DNA from: Sugiyamaella lignohabitans
Lineage: Eukaryota > Ascomycota > Dipodascomycetes > Dipodascales > Trichomonascaceae
Reading direction: 5' to 3'
DNA length: 64,000 nucleotides
Assembly: GCF_001640025.1 (NCBI RefSeq)
Contig: NC_031671.1
Span: 1,054,001 to 1,118,000 of the forward strand
Shown: positions 13,101 to 24,021 of the stretch, one piece after another
Numbering within the stretch: position 1 is the stretch's first letter
Layout: the number at the start of each line of letters is the position of its first letter
The notes under the pieces: model-generated
The model's input: only the letters and a program-made list of their open reading frames with translations
Database searches by the model: none
What the model was told of the DNA's origin: nothing
Translations under genes and position numbers: made by a program

Positions 13101-15029
13101 TTTTCTTAAGAGGGATAAGAAAAGAGAAAGAAGATAGAATGATGCATCAATGCAACCCATTTATATAAACAAACCCCCATTTCTTTTTGCTCTTGTTTTG
13201 GTTGCGGTTGCTGCGGCTACGTTTTTTCTTTTTCTATTAACGCCCATGTTGATGCATTCTGAAAAAAACTTCAATTCAATAACAATATATCTTATCTTTG
13301 AAGATCTGCCATTAGCGATGTAATGTAAGCACGATATCTGCACCCTGTAATCAACCTTAAATTTAAACATTCTAGGCGGTGCTTGGATGTCAACAACTGG
13401 AAGCATGAGGAGCCTCACAGTAGAAATAAAGTCTTCTATGGATGTTTCAGTTGGACAGAAGCTGCCTGACAACTATCGTCCAATTGAGTGACATATCTAG
13501 CTTTGTGATAAGTAGTAAACAAGTCAACGTCGGGAGTAGAAGACTAAGTAGATCGCTCAAAACGGTTTAAAGTAGGAATGCAAGATAACACCCAAAAGAT
13601 GTCTGTAGATCTCCAGCTGTGCTTGCAGTTGATGATTACGGGCGTTTGTTAAGGTGCATCTCATAGGATTCCGGCAGACTAGAGTTCAAAGGTGATCAAT
13701 TTGAGATTATTCGCTGTAATAACACCAGGTATAGGGGGAGCTCTAGTTTATTCGAGGATCAATTTCGCATCGAATTATTCACTATTCTGCTAACCTCTTT
13801 TATGCCATACATTACTATATCGCGATAATCCCAACAGATGGCGCCTGGAGTTGATCTGGGCAGGTGTTAAGCAGCCGCTAATTATATAGCCTTTAGTCAT
13901 CATCTGTATTGTTCAACACGCCTTACTATACTCGCTGAGACCAACTTTTAACTGTAATATCTGAAGGGGTGTTAACAGTAACCTGAAAATTGTTAGAGTA
14001 GTTACGGCCATATCTAGAGTAAAATAAGATTTCCCGTCCGATCAATCATATTCAAGCCTCTAAGAGCCTTGATCAGTAATGCCGTGGGAGACCAGGCGTG
14101 AACAGAAGGTGCTGTAATTTTTTGGAATTTTTTATATGTCTAAGATCTTCAAATATAATCAAACTAGGTCATTCTGTTACCAAAATATAATACGAAAAGA
14201 AATATTATACTCTAGAAATGAGGTAATCAACATCTAGTTGGCGTGCTCTGGAAGGGTATTGCCAAACAGCTCCCTTACTAAATGTATAATTATAGAGAAA
14301 TATCCCTCCTTGTCTCACATTAAAGCTCGCCAAATGTCAGTTCCATCTCTGTAAAAGCTAGATTTTGGCTTCTGAAGCTGGGGACTCGACATGACTTTAG
14401 TCTCTCACTTTAACCGTGCTACGAGCGTTCAGTTGAAGAACCTATCATCTTTATCAGTCAAAGAGACAATTATGAAGTATAAGTTTCAGTAAATCTGACT
14501 TTGATATTTTGAAACAAAAGACTCACCATCGATAAAATTTAATCGAAGAACTTGGGCTTCTTCACTGACCTACCTCGAGACGTCACTAATGTACTCTCCA
14601 TTTCAGAATGTTCCCCAAACGTCCGACATGTCCCTCTACGTGTCACTTCTTCCACTTGATCAAGAAAACCAAGAGCTCCGTGACTCGGGACGCCATCACT
14701 AGGTTCAGTCACAGCAGTCGGAATCTCTACATTATCTGGACTTTGATCCATATCAGACCCTGGGCGGTTGAGTCTACTTCAGGGGAAGTGCGAGACGGTT
14801 GGGAGCCAGCAGATCAGCCAATGAACGTGTGTTGAAGTACGCTGAGGATACGCATAGGGGCCCACTACCGATACCATGAATTCAAGAATCTTGCTACATA
14901 CCAGCTGGGTTTTATAGGGATTTCATAGTACCAAGTATAATGATTTTAATATTAATTATAAGGGACAATAGAAAAACAACAATGTAATAAAAACCTTCTC
15001 ATTCCTTCCGATAAAAGTAGTCAGGCCCA
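13101..15029. other. Intergenic stretch with one possible coding relic
   Basis: Mostly AT-rich without genes. A 70-codon minus-strand frame (14539-14751) ends in SRGRSVKKPKFFD, a basic motif loosely reminiscent of the linker before reverse transcriptase in copia-type elements. No other retroelement sequence surrounds it, so it may be a relic or chance. Confidence 0.35.
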
Positions 15030-15680
15030 ATCAAGTGTGCGGTTACCACTAGCCAGTCCAGCTCCTGTTCTTGAATACGTGTCTGCCAGCTCCGTGAGAG
15101 GCGAGGGAACTTTCCATCAATACCAAGAATTCCGTTAGAGCAGAATCAACTAGCGCATTGAATTCATTTGTCGAGCTCTGAATAGTAGAACTGGATCCCA
15201 GAGTCCATGTCACAGTAATGGGAAGGTACTATTAACTGCCCAATGGCCAGGTGGGTAACCAGAGAAGACCACCTAAGGTGCTCAAGTCTTTGAATGCTCA
15301 TCGTCCGTCCATAGAGATTGTGTGCCTCGAAATCCAATTCCAAAATGTCGCTAAGGAAGCGCCGCATTTGGAAGGATTCAAGAATGTCCAGGAGTAGACT
15401 GGCAAGGAGCCAGATCTACCGTAGTCGAACTGTCTAAATCGTCGTCTACTCGCGGTGTGCGAGGCGACAGATGAAGTGAACAACAAGGGACGATGAGCGA
15501 GTAGTGAGACTTGAGACCAGAAGCCAATGAATGACAGCGCTTTTCGGTTGGGACTCGGGATGCCGCCAGCTGAAGATCGCTAATCCGAAGGGAGGAGTAC
15601 CAAATGTGAAACCATGACAAGGGTGCTGAAGATCAGTTCGAATTCTTTTGTCAACTATCAAATAACAAGATAGTCTCATC
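15030..15680 (-). pseudogene. Decayed coding relic downstream of PIPK-1 (family of three)
   Basis: The minus strand holds coding-like segments broken by frameshifts, including ILESFQMRRFLSDILELDF followed by EAHNLYG and HYCDMDSGIQFYYSELDK, with an upstream Asp/Ser piece (VDDDLDSSTTVDLAP) in another frame. The same sequence, more decayed, sits downstream of PIPK-3 (37350-37930). A third, divergent version is at 21800-22210. Sharing of protein-level pattern despite nucleotide decay shows an ancestral gene, but I cannot name the family. Confidence 0.55.
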
Positions 15681-15796
15681 ATGACCTAATAGTCATAGCT
15701 AGTATTGGTCCTTCGAGGAGCAGGGAGCAACAGACAAGGCAATAAAAACCTTGAATCATGCTAGACTGACCAGGTAACCGCACATCATGAAAGAAC

Positions 15797-17667
15797 TTAA
15801 CAACGAGTAGACACTGATCTGCCAGGTCTAGGGACCACGGCAGATTGAACGAAATTGAGGAATCTCGCTCCATACTTCGAAGGGTGAACAACGTCAATAG
15901 CGGAGCTTCCAAAGATTAGTGATTTGGAAATGGTCTCCGCTCTCTTGCGCCAACTAAAGGGGCAAAGGGTATCAATCATACCAATGACAGGTTGTTGTTG
16001 ACAAGTACGAGTGTCACTCTGAAGTCCTACCAATAATGAATAATCCATGATATTGTGTTGCTTCAAGAAATCGACATCCTTCGAGACTTGAACCATTAAC
16101 TTGTCTCTGTCCTCTTGACTCATGAAGATAGCCTCGTGTTTGTCAGTCCAGTCAAGATCCTTGAACACTACACGACCACGATTGTCTTTTCTAGGTCCAG
16201 CACGTCGGTCATGGGTCGATCCCTTGAGGTCGTAAATCAATTGAGTTTCCTTCTGAAGCAAATTCTTCATAATGACGAAGTGAGTCTTCTTTCCACCAGC
16301 AACAAGGGTGTAGTTTCCAAGATAGAAAGGGAGCTGAGTACTGGACTGGGCCTTGACATGATTGTAATAATCGGCCAAAAATTCCGAATTAGCAATGACG
16401 TTGTGCTCTTTGCGTTTGATGGTCTTAATAATGTACTTGCCATCAGGTGTAAACAAGAAATCGGATCCAGATTTGCCAGGAGATTTAGTCTTGGTCAAGT
16501 CAGACTGCAAAACAAACGAGTTCAAAAACTCATGACAGTCAATTCCACAAAGGGTGCGGATGCTCTGATAAACAATAGGCGAATAGGCCTTAATAATGGC
16601 ACCACCATCAAGTCTGTATTTCTTGTTCTCCATAGTGAGGGTCTCATGGCTACTAAGGGGAGTAGCATAGACGGCAGTTTGAACTCCATTAAACATGAGA
16701 GTGGATTTCAAAATAGGGGAAGCGTGACCAGTAAAAGAAGTCAGCTTTGCCTTGGCTCTTGTCAACAACAACGTTGTTTTAGACTTGTCGACTTCCTCAA
16801 CCTGAATGACCAAATCGTCAGAGGGTGTTTGAGCAATGGGCTTAGATAGCGCCAATGGAGCTGTCTTGGGAAGCTCGAACTCTGAGTCAGCTTGAAGGCC
16901 ACCAGAAACAACCAGTTGTGGCAAACCCTTGTACAAGGTTGCAACAGCAATAATCTCAGCAACAAGGCTGTCAATAGAGGAATTGCTGGTAGGGATGTCT
17001 GCAATAGCGCATGGAACCTCAGCCACCTTGGAAGGAGTGATTTCCTCAGATTCAGCCAAATCGCTTCGAGAGGTCTCCAAAGGCGACTCAACCAATGTAA
17101 CTTCGCCATGGGACTCGGGAGTGGATTCATTCTCATCAATTTCAATAGGACAATCAGACAGAGCCCAAGAGGCAGCAGGAGCAGACCAGGTAGCCTCGGT
17201 GTCTTCCTCGGACCAGGTAGTTCCAAATTGGCCGGTGGTAAAGGCAGCCTCGTCTCCAGTCTCAAAAGACCACTCAGAGGAGTTGTCATCATCATTATCA
17301 ATGGGAGCAGAGCTACAGTAAGCTTGTTCAGCAACAATATCAATGGGTTTCCAAACGGTGGGTTCGTTGAGGGTCTCATCAGATCCAACAGAGACACCAG
17401 AGTCATCAGGGGAACATTCAAGGATCAAAACCTTGTGATAAGCAAAAGCGGAACGTCTGGCTAGGCGACGGTTCTCTTGTTGTGCACAAGCACCATACTT
17501 GGGCACAACAATACCATGGTTGACGTCACTCAAGACAGGACGACGAGGGACTCTGTGGGAACCTAGCTTGTTAGCAGGTGTTGAATCAATTGAGCAGCAA
17601 CCGCTTCGTAGTACTTACCTCCATTAGAGGAACAATAATCACCGTTGGTGAAGAGAGAGACACCCAT
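15797..17667 (-). CDS. PIPK-1: phosphatidylinositol phosphate kinase-like protein (two exons)
   Basis: Exon 1 is 17619-17667 and exon 2 is 15797-17562. The 56-bp intron has GTAAGT, GCTAAC and a CTAG end. The spliced protein (604 aa) starts MGVSLFTNGDY and joins as SNG|GSHRVPRRPVLSDV, matching PIPK-5 at the same place. The N-terminal ~330 residues are acidic, Ser/Thr/Trp-rich and probably disordered. The C-terminal ~270 form a PIPK catalytic core: a Gly-loop region SPGKSGSDF, nucleotide-binding Lys in YIIKTI (K396), DLKGST (D461), MDYSLLVG (D523), metal-binding Asp in GMIDTL (D547) and a C-terminal PSKYGARFLNF block. All key residues are kept, so it should be able to phosphorylate a phosphoinositide; which one cannot be read from the sequence. 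There are no Fab1-type FYVE or chaperonin domains. Its neighbours are a relic downstream and PIPK-2 upstream on the same strand. Confidence 0.85.
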
Positions 17668-17685
17668 TTTATCAATTAAAATGGG
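17663..17685 (-). promoter_or_regulatory. Inverted repeat over the PIPK-1 start codon
   Basis: CCCATTTT and AAAATGGG flank a 7-nt AATTGAT loop. The ATG start codon lies inside the right arm. The same structure occurs at PIPK-5 (63061) and, with one outer mismatch, PIPK-3 (39856). In the mRNA it could form a hairpin sequestering the initiation codon. Confidence 0.6.
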
Positions 17686-17837
17686 CAACAGTAAGACAGT
17701 AGTAGAAAAATAGTGTTGAAAGCGCTGGTTAAAAATTCACAGAACAAAAATATAGTGTAAGAACAACTGTAGTTTTATTCTGAGGAAAAAAAAAAGAGAA
17801 GAGAAGAAAAAAGGTCATTGCAGCGGATTTCCTTTCA

Positions 17838-17945
17838 TATATATACACGGGGCTCTAAAGATTATGTTGATGTCTGCACCGACCACATAATCTTGGTTCA
17901 CGTACCCGGTGGCTGCAACCTGCAGTCTGCAGCCTGCAGCCGCTG
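17838..17945 (-). promoter_or_regulatory. PIPK-1 core promoter: TATA box, 37-bp inverted repeat, CTGCAG cluster
   Basis: Reading toward the gene, this holds a cluster of CTGCAG units (about 17919-17942), then an inverted repeat with 10-bp arms AAGATTATGT and ACATAATCTT around a 17-bp centre (17858-17894), then TATATATA (17838-17845). The block is nearly identical at PIPK-3 and PIPK-5, whereas the flanks have diverged. Confidence 0.7.
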
Positions 17946-18128
17946 GGACACCGGCTGGGGAACCGGCTGGGGTACTCACTGGGAACAAGCCAGTGTCCAG
18001 TGCTAGCATCTGAACGTCAGGAAGGGCTAAGAATTTGCTGAAGCTATCATTTCGGACTAGATACACTAAATTTTGTCAAAAGTAGGTATGAGTTTACTCA
18101 GAATGTGTAACTTTATTCTAATTTTTTC

Positions 18129-18260
18129 GGTATGGAAATATCAGGGGTAATCTCATCGCTGCCCAGCTGAACGGCTAGGCCCATATGCGAGATAACAGGT
18201 CAGGCTGTAATGGGGCATGCATGCATGTATGCTAGGGGGGTATCAGGGTGGCCTGGGCAG
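18129..18260 (-). promoter_or_regulatory. Distal upstream module of PIPK-1
   Basis: About 130 bp shared with the upstream regions of PIPK-3 (40299) and PIPK-5 (62509), always inverted relative to the gene and 439-462 bp from the ATG. On the plus strand the conserved words are GGTATGGAAAT, CAGGGGTAATCTCATCGC, GATAAC and GCATGCAT. This copy lacks the GC-hairpin element that abuts the module in the other two. Confidence 0.6.
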
Positions 18261-19339
18261 ACAGAGTCGCCTACTTTTTGGGCCGGTCGAAACTCGACAG
18301 CAGCCTTTATTTAGACGGCTGGGAGTATTGGAGCCGGCCTGAAGTTGGAGCTCAGCGGTACAAGCAATCTACGGGATCCTGAGTTAACAGCCGTCGTCGG
18401 CTTACTTGCAGAATTGCCAGAACTGCTGATATTAAGTAGATGTCGCCGCCACGTTCTTAAACCTCTCTCAGCGCCACAAGAATTCAGCAACTATAAGACC
18501 CACTATTACCTTAAACTAGAATGGTTGAATAAACTACTCCGGTCTCTATAAAGCAAGCCTAAGTTCGACGACTCGAGTTGGTTCCAGCTGCTCTTGGTTC
18601 TAGCTCACTACCGAGGCAAAACAATCAAAACAGAATGAGTGGAGTGGAACCCTTTACTATTAAAATGATAACCTGAATCCAATATAACCTATATAATATC
18701 TCAGTTCAGGCAAGCTGATGTTATCTTATGGAGATGTTCAGTTGGGTGACTGCTTACCGATTGGCTAGCCGCCTTTGAGTTTAACCTCAGAGCGTTCTGT
18801 CCAAGCAATTGGAGTACAAAATTTGGCTTCAATCTAGTAGTTGGTGTCGCTAGTAAACATAAACATATATCTTCAACTGCAATTTGGTAAGCGCATCAAA
18901 TATGCGGGTGTTGTGCTTGACTCTTTGCCTTGGCGGCTTATTTTGAAAACCTCCTATAACCCCCCGCATACTATAATATCTTGAAATATTGATGTTACAC
19001 AAGAATAACTATCTCTAGTGAAGTCCTATCTCGAGATCTAACATCGAGCTGCAGATTTATTGCCAGTATATAACTTATCTTGGGTATAATCTTAGGGCCT
19101 TTTCCATACGAGATTAAAGTAATTTTGACTAGATTACTTGGATTGATCATTTGTTATAGGTCGGGAAAAAAAAATAACGGGGTCGGGACCGGGTCCCGTC
19201 TCCGGAAGCCGGAGGCAGAGATCGAGATCAGACGGAGTCCTATCCCGATATTTATATACAAGGCCAAGGCACTGGGCAATCACTCTGCAATTACCGCCTC
19301 TTATATGACTACATCTACCTATTTATATACTCTACATAT
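18261..19339. other. Intergenic stretch between PIPK-1 and PIPK-2
   Basis: No gene recognised. It covers the region beyond the PIPK-1 distal module and the 3' flank of PIPK-2. Confidence 0.4.
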
Positions 19340-20926
19340 TTAATGTTTGTGGTGTCTGCTGACTCTGCCAGTGATGACCGCTGGTACCACTTTGGATTCC
19401 ATGAAATTGAAAAACCTTGCAGCGTAGTCGCAGGGTTTCATACAACTAAGAGTCGTGGGATCATGTAACAGTCCCAATGCTGTTCTCTTCAGTGCTTGTG
19501 GTTTGTTATAGGGTGTCAAAATGTCAATGATTCCCATGACACCCTTTTTGCTGTCATCATACTTACCAACCAGCATGGAGTAGTCGAAGATGTTATTTCT
19601 CTTCAGGAATGCGATATCGTTCATTAATTGTATCATGAATTTTGTTCTCTCTTCTTCATTCATCTGAATCGTTTCCTTGTGTTTCATCCACTCAATGTCT
19701 TTGTACACTAACCGACCAACATTATCTGTGTTTTCATCAACGGCTCGATTGTAGGTAGACCCCTTGAGGTCAAAGACTTTGTCTACAAGGCCGTGTCCTG
19801 AGAACAAGTTCTTCATCACAACGAAATGAGTTCGCTTACCATTATCTTCATGGGTATAGTGACCAAGGAATACGGGCAAAAGACTATTCTTATGTCTCTC
19901 AAGATGCTCAACATAAGAGGGTAACAAGTCAATCAGCACCTCGTGTTCAGAACTGGGAATTGTCTTAATGATGTACTTACCGTTTTCAGTGTAGAGCAAA
20001 TCTGAACCAGATCTGCCAGGAGACTTGATAGCAATACCAGCAGAATTCAAATCAAATGCGCTTAGATAGTCGCTGGTTCTAATTCCTTGTAGCCTACGAA
20101 TGGTATTGAACAGATCTTGTGAATGCCCCTCAATTGTACCACCAGCCACCGCGTAAATGGTGGGAGAGGAGATATGGCTCACACCAGGAGTCAAACTAGT
20201 GCAGACGCATCTGTAAACACCATCAAAGAGAATGGCGGTTCTCAAGGATCGAGTCGGTGTCTTCTTCTCATAGGAGCGTTTGGCTGTAGTTGGGATACTT
20301 ACCTTTTGCTGGTGTGAGCTGCTAGGACGAGTTCCTCGTGTATCACGAGGATTAGTAGAACTTTTGGTGGCAGAAGGCACTCGCTTTTTAGGACGAGGTG
20401 CCCTTGCTGTTTCCCAAGTGGATAACCTCCCACTCAAGTGAGACTCTGCTTTCTTGATGGATTCAGTACTGACAGTCGCACCAAGGGTAAGAACAAAGTT
20501 AAGGTGCTTCTCTACTCCTCTAATGGCCCTCCATAACTCTACTTCGGAGCGGTCAATCTGATCTCTAGCAATCTCAATGGTTTCATTGAGATCTGCTATA
20601 GCAGACGTTAAAGTAGACCAAGCACTGGATTGAGACAGGCGTGCTTTCCGAACAAGCTCCTGTGTCTTCTTCTCACAGAGCTTCTCACAGACATAGGTGT
20701 TGCAGTAGCCTTTACTCTCCAGGTACTTGACAGCCAATTCATTGGCGGAGTGGAACTTACTTTGTACCGAGCGGTCCCATAGGAGCTGTGGTATGTTTAC
20801 CTCAGGTAAAAGGTACGAGCATGTGTATAGGTGATCGGTGAACTTGATGAGGTTGCGAGCCATGTATCGCACAGGTCTTGCATAGTTTGCAAGTGAGCGT
20901 CGAAGGGGTATATCGTAGTGATACAT
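19340..20926 (-). CDS. PIPK-2: divergent phosphatidylinositol phosphate kinase-like protein
   Basis: A single-exon 528-residue protein with a C-terminal PIPK core but an N-terminus unlike the other copies. Residues 1-170 are mostly helical, with a Cys/Lys-rich patch (YVCEKLCEKKTQEL) and coiled-coil-like segments. A basic linker (about 175-225) leads into the kinase: SPGRSGSDLL, YIIKTI with K321, FDLKGST (D386), FDYSMLVG (D448), MGIIDIL (D468) and a C-terminal CDYAARFFNFME block. Catalytic and metal-binding positions are intact. The promoter has GAGTATAAATATG (about 20990-21002) and a CACGT/ACGTG inverted repeat at 21017-21030. A GGTAAGT lies in the frame near 20304, but the reading frame is continuous and no acceptor is needed. 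Confidence 0.85.
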   Translation of the reverse strand: MYHYDIPLRRSLANYARPVRYMARNLIKFTDHLYTCSYLLPEVNIPQLLWDRSVQSKFHSANELAVKYLESKGYCNTYVCEKLCEKKTQELVRKARLSQSSAWSTLTSAIADLNETIEIARDQIDRSEVELWRAIRGVEKHLNFVLTLGATVSTESIKKAESHLSGRLSTWETARAPRPKKRVPSATKSSTNPRDTRGTRPSSSHQQKVSIPTTAKRSYEKKTPTRSLRTAILFDGVYRCVCTSLTPGVSHISSPTIYAVAGGTIEGHSQDLFNTIRRLQGIRTSDYLSAFDLNSAGIAIKSPGRSGSDLLYTENGKYIIKTIPSSEHEVLIDLLPSYVEHLERHKNSLLPVFLGHYTHEDNGKRTHFVVMKNLFSGHGLVDKVFDLKGSTYNRAVDENTDNVGRLVYKDIEWMKHKETIQMNEEERTKFMIQLMNDIAFLKRNNIFDYSMLVGKYDDSKKGVMGIIDILTPYNKPQALKRTALGLLHDPTTLSCMKPCDYAARFFNFMESKVVPAVITGRVSRHHKH

Positions 20927-21799
20927 CTTGCAGTGTTTACGTAATACGTGAGGAGAGGAAAAGAGAAGGTAAACAAACCTAAAACTAAACCATATTTATA
21001 CTCAGGGGCATTACTTCACGTGATTACGTGCATAGAGTTGGGATCAGTGGCCAAGCGATGGATCTTCACATGCTGCATATGTACGGCAATGCTAGATAAT
21101 GTACGATAAGATAAGGTAGGATAGGATAAGCTAAAAGAAGATTTGGCCAGCTATCTAGGCTTATTTCCCAAAGCTTATAATTTCACTACAGACAGGGGTA
21201 TGTGGAAACTAGGGTAATGGCAAATAATTGGGAATCCAGGAATACTTGTCGATCAGTATATACTAGCAATCTTGTTGACCTTGGTGCCCAGCTTTTAATC
21301 TGATGGATACAGCTCCTTTCAGTAAATCTATTTATATCTATCATCAGTTGCTAAGAAACCTAGGTTGAGCAAAAACAATATTTCCAGTCTTTGTAATTCT
21401 TGAATTCAATGGCTCAATTTTGTAATGTTCGCCGATCCACTCAACCCACCACCGAGGCTCGTGCTCACGTTTGGCTGCTTGGCCTCGTCCACCACTTCGT
21501 CATGTCCCAACAGCAAAATCATAACTTTGACCGAAGAAGGCGTGGATGTTATCCAAACTCGGTGGAACTTCAAAGAATAATCAATTTGCTAAAGGGAGCA
21601 AATAATGGCCGGGCCGATACGGCAACCTGACCACCTCACTTTCGGGGGCATCCTTTTCCACGTTATCATAAGCCTTCCATAACCAGCCTTGACCATATTA
21701 AATACAGTTGTTCATGTAACCCTAACTCTATAGCAAGCAATTCAGTACAAAGCCCATAAAAGGAACAATGACAGGCGACATTTTTTCTAGTCCATTAGG
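20927..21799. other. PIPK-2 promoter and unassigned sequence
   Basis: The left 100 bp are the PIPK-2 promoter. A 73-codon plus-strand frame at 21409-21630 begins with a good ATG (MAQFCNVRRST) but shows no recognisable motif; I do not call it a gene. Confidence 0.35.
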
Positions 21800-22210
21800 A
21801 AGTTGTCAAATTCAAAGCAATAAACTGTGCAGTAGTGACTACTGGCAATCTAGCATCAATTTGTGAATGACTGTATACCAGCTTGTAAGAAGGTAGGATC
21901 ATTCCGTCTATACGAGAAATCCCGTTTGAATAGAATATATTAGCCGGTTGAATTGATTTGTGAACTCTGAACCTAGAATTAGACCCCAGGTCCAAGTCAT
22001 AGCAGGGTGACACTGTTAAATGTTCATTGGTAAGGTGTATAACTAGGGCTCATATCTAGTTGCATAGTCGTCGTCCATAAATGATGTGAGGTTTGAACTC
22101 GGATCCAAGGTATCGCTAAGGATAATACGAAGCGATTGGAAGGTGTCAAAAATTTCCTGGAATAAGTAGGGAGCCAGTTCTTTAGTAGTTGAATGTAATC
22201 ACCAATCCAG
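21800..22210 (-). pseudogene. Third, most divergent copy of the PIPK-associated relic
   Basis: On the minus strand one frame reads ELAPYLFQEIFDTFQSLRI, then ILSDTLD and MDDDYATRYEP before stop codons. This parallels ILESFQMRRFLSDILELDF in the relic at 15030-15680. A following segment (CHPAMTWTWGL) parallels YHPTMTWPLGL at 37350-37930. It has several in-frame stops, so it is decayed. It lies near PIPK-2 rather than directly downstream of it. Confidence 0.45.
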
Positions 22211-23848
22211 TAGTACCAAAAGTTTTCATAATCTTCAACTTAAAAGATGTTTTTTTTATTTTAAACATTTGTGCTCAAAACGAAAAGTAGTAGCCAAGCT
22301 GTCAAATACTTAGGAAAAAGGTGAAACCAACAACAGGCGATCTCAGGGAGAAATGAGGCAATTTAGTGTACACAAGATCAGCATATGGCAGCCGTCAATG
22401 TAGAATCTCCACGTGATTGTCGCAATTGATCGAGCCCTTTTCTGACAACTCTTTTCAGCTCTTGAACTCGATAGCAGCTGAGTTATTGCACCGGGCTAGC
22501 ATTTGCTGAGTCCATACCTCTTAGCTAAACCAGCATCGGCTAGTCTGCTAAAATAGAACAAGACTGGGACTGGGCGATTGGGACTAACTTGAGAGGTCTC
22601 TTTTGGAAGCCTCACCTTCAACCAAATAATTTACCTGCCACAGCTATAACCGAACTAAAGTGACTTACGATAACAAAATCTATGTAACTGATGGAGAATC
22701 CGGAGGGTCTATTCCTATTGGACGTCTAATGCAGATTGTTCCATCAAGAATCTAAATAGACAGAGAGTCAATTTTTAAATACACTTATCCTATTTCTACT
22801 ATTCAATTGTCAGATTATCATTTTCTTTAAAAATCTACAAAAACTTCACCTGTGCTTGCCAGAGCTATCCGCTCTTACGCACAGGATCCATTTCCCGTCT
22901 GCGCTGCAAGTGGCCCCACCAGCTTAGCTGCTGGGACCGCCCTACACCCATGTTCTCACGGCCTGGATTTGGTTCGCTGGGCCAGCAGGTGCTTAGCAGC
23001 CTGCTGGTATCAGCCCCATTTTGTCCGGCCGCTTTCTACGCTCTTCCCCCTATAGGCAGCTGTGTATCCAGGGAGCGCCAGCCCACCGCCAGCCGCAGAC
23101 AGACCGCGTCCCCACAGTTATTGCCGTTATAGTCACTATCATGCGGCTCACCGAGGTTCCTTGGGGACGAAGCGATAACCACTAGGCCAAAAGGCCTAAC
23201 AGTTGTAAATCTAGTTTTCTAGGGGATCTTATGGGAGAAAGTTGAAACTTGATTTGCGATTTTCTCGATCAATATTTAACGTTTTAGGTTAGTTTTGAGC
23301 CCATGACGATCAGTAGATCCTGCTCTATCGTTTGACACCAATTTTAAAAAAAAAAGGGTCGATCAAGAGAATTGGGAAAATAATATTAATAACCATATAA
23401 ATCTTCTTAGTCACCTGATAGTCACGTGACTTTATTTAGAGATCTGGGTTCGATTCTAGGCTCGAGCAAATAAATTGTACACTTAATCTGGATATTATCC
23501 ATTGAGGAAGTAAAACTAATCAGACTATAAAAACTATAAATCCCTTCGCAACAAAGGTAACTCGGAGTTGGCAAAATATTAATGTTGGTTGTAACTGTAT
23601 CTTGAGGTGATCTAAGAGTGTATGGGCATTTGGCTTAAAGACATCAACGAAGCCGAAATCGAGAGGTTGGCATTAACCCAACAAACGGATCATCACTTTT
23701 TAAAGGTCTTCCCTTCTTCACATGACTTCTGTCACCAGTCACTTGTATGCCTAATTCTCTATTTTAAAGAAACATATCAACGGTTTAATCACGACCTCCC
23801 AGGAGGGTTTAGCCAGATAATAAGACACGAAGTGACACCCCGACGCCC
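22211..23848. other. Intergenic stretch with a GC-rich island at 22850-23130
   Basis: No gene recognised. The AT-rich background is interrupted by a GC-rich island at about 22850-23130. Next to it on the minus strand is a tRNA A-box-like word (TGGCCTAGTGG, about 23183-23193) inside a perfect TTAGGCC/GGCCTAG inverted repeat. No good B box or cloverleaf follows. Confidence 0.4.
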
Positions 23849-23909
23849 CGACTCGAGCGAAGCGAGAGGAGCCACGGGGTCTGGGGCAGAGCCCCAGCCG
23901 CCGGAGGCA
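23849..23909 (-). repeat. GCH element downstream of UBC6 (sense)
   Basis: Leftmost member of the GC-rich hairpin family. Read on the minus strand it begins TGCCTCCGGCGG, then a CTGGGGC/GCCCCAG hairpin, GACCCCGTGG and the CTCTCGCTTCGCTCGAG tail. It ends 112 bp past the UBC6 stop. Confidence 0.9.
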
Positions 23910-24021
23910 GGCCACAATCAATATATACCAGATGAAAGCCATTAATATCTACCAGAACAGAAACAAAAAACAAATATGTGCATGTATATGAAAAATAGGG
24001 AGCCATTAGCAGGCAATAGTG

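Noticed and set aside
14539..14751. Retrotransposon fragment (SRGRSVKKPKFFD)
   Set aside because: One short basic motif without integrase, reverse transcriptase or LTRs nearby is not enough.
17531..17533. TTG as the PIPK-1 start (MSDVNHG)
   Set aside because: An ATG 134 bp upstream joins in frame through a 56-bp intron and reproduces the N-terminus of PIPK-3 and PIPK-5.
23130..23205. Functional tRNA gene on the minus strand
   Set aside because: A good A box but a mismatched D stem, no anticodon stem and no B box; at best a relic.
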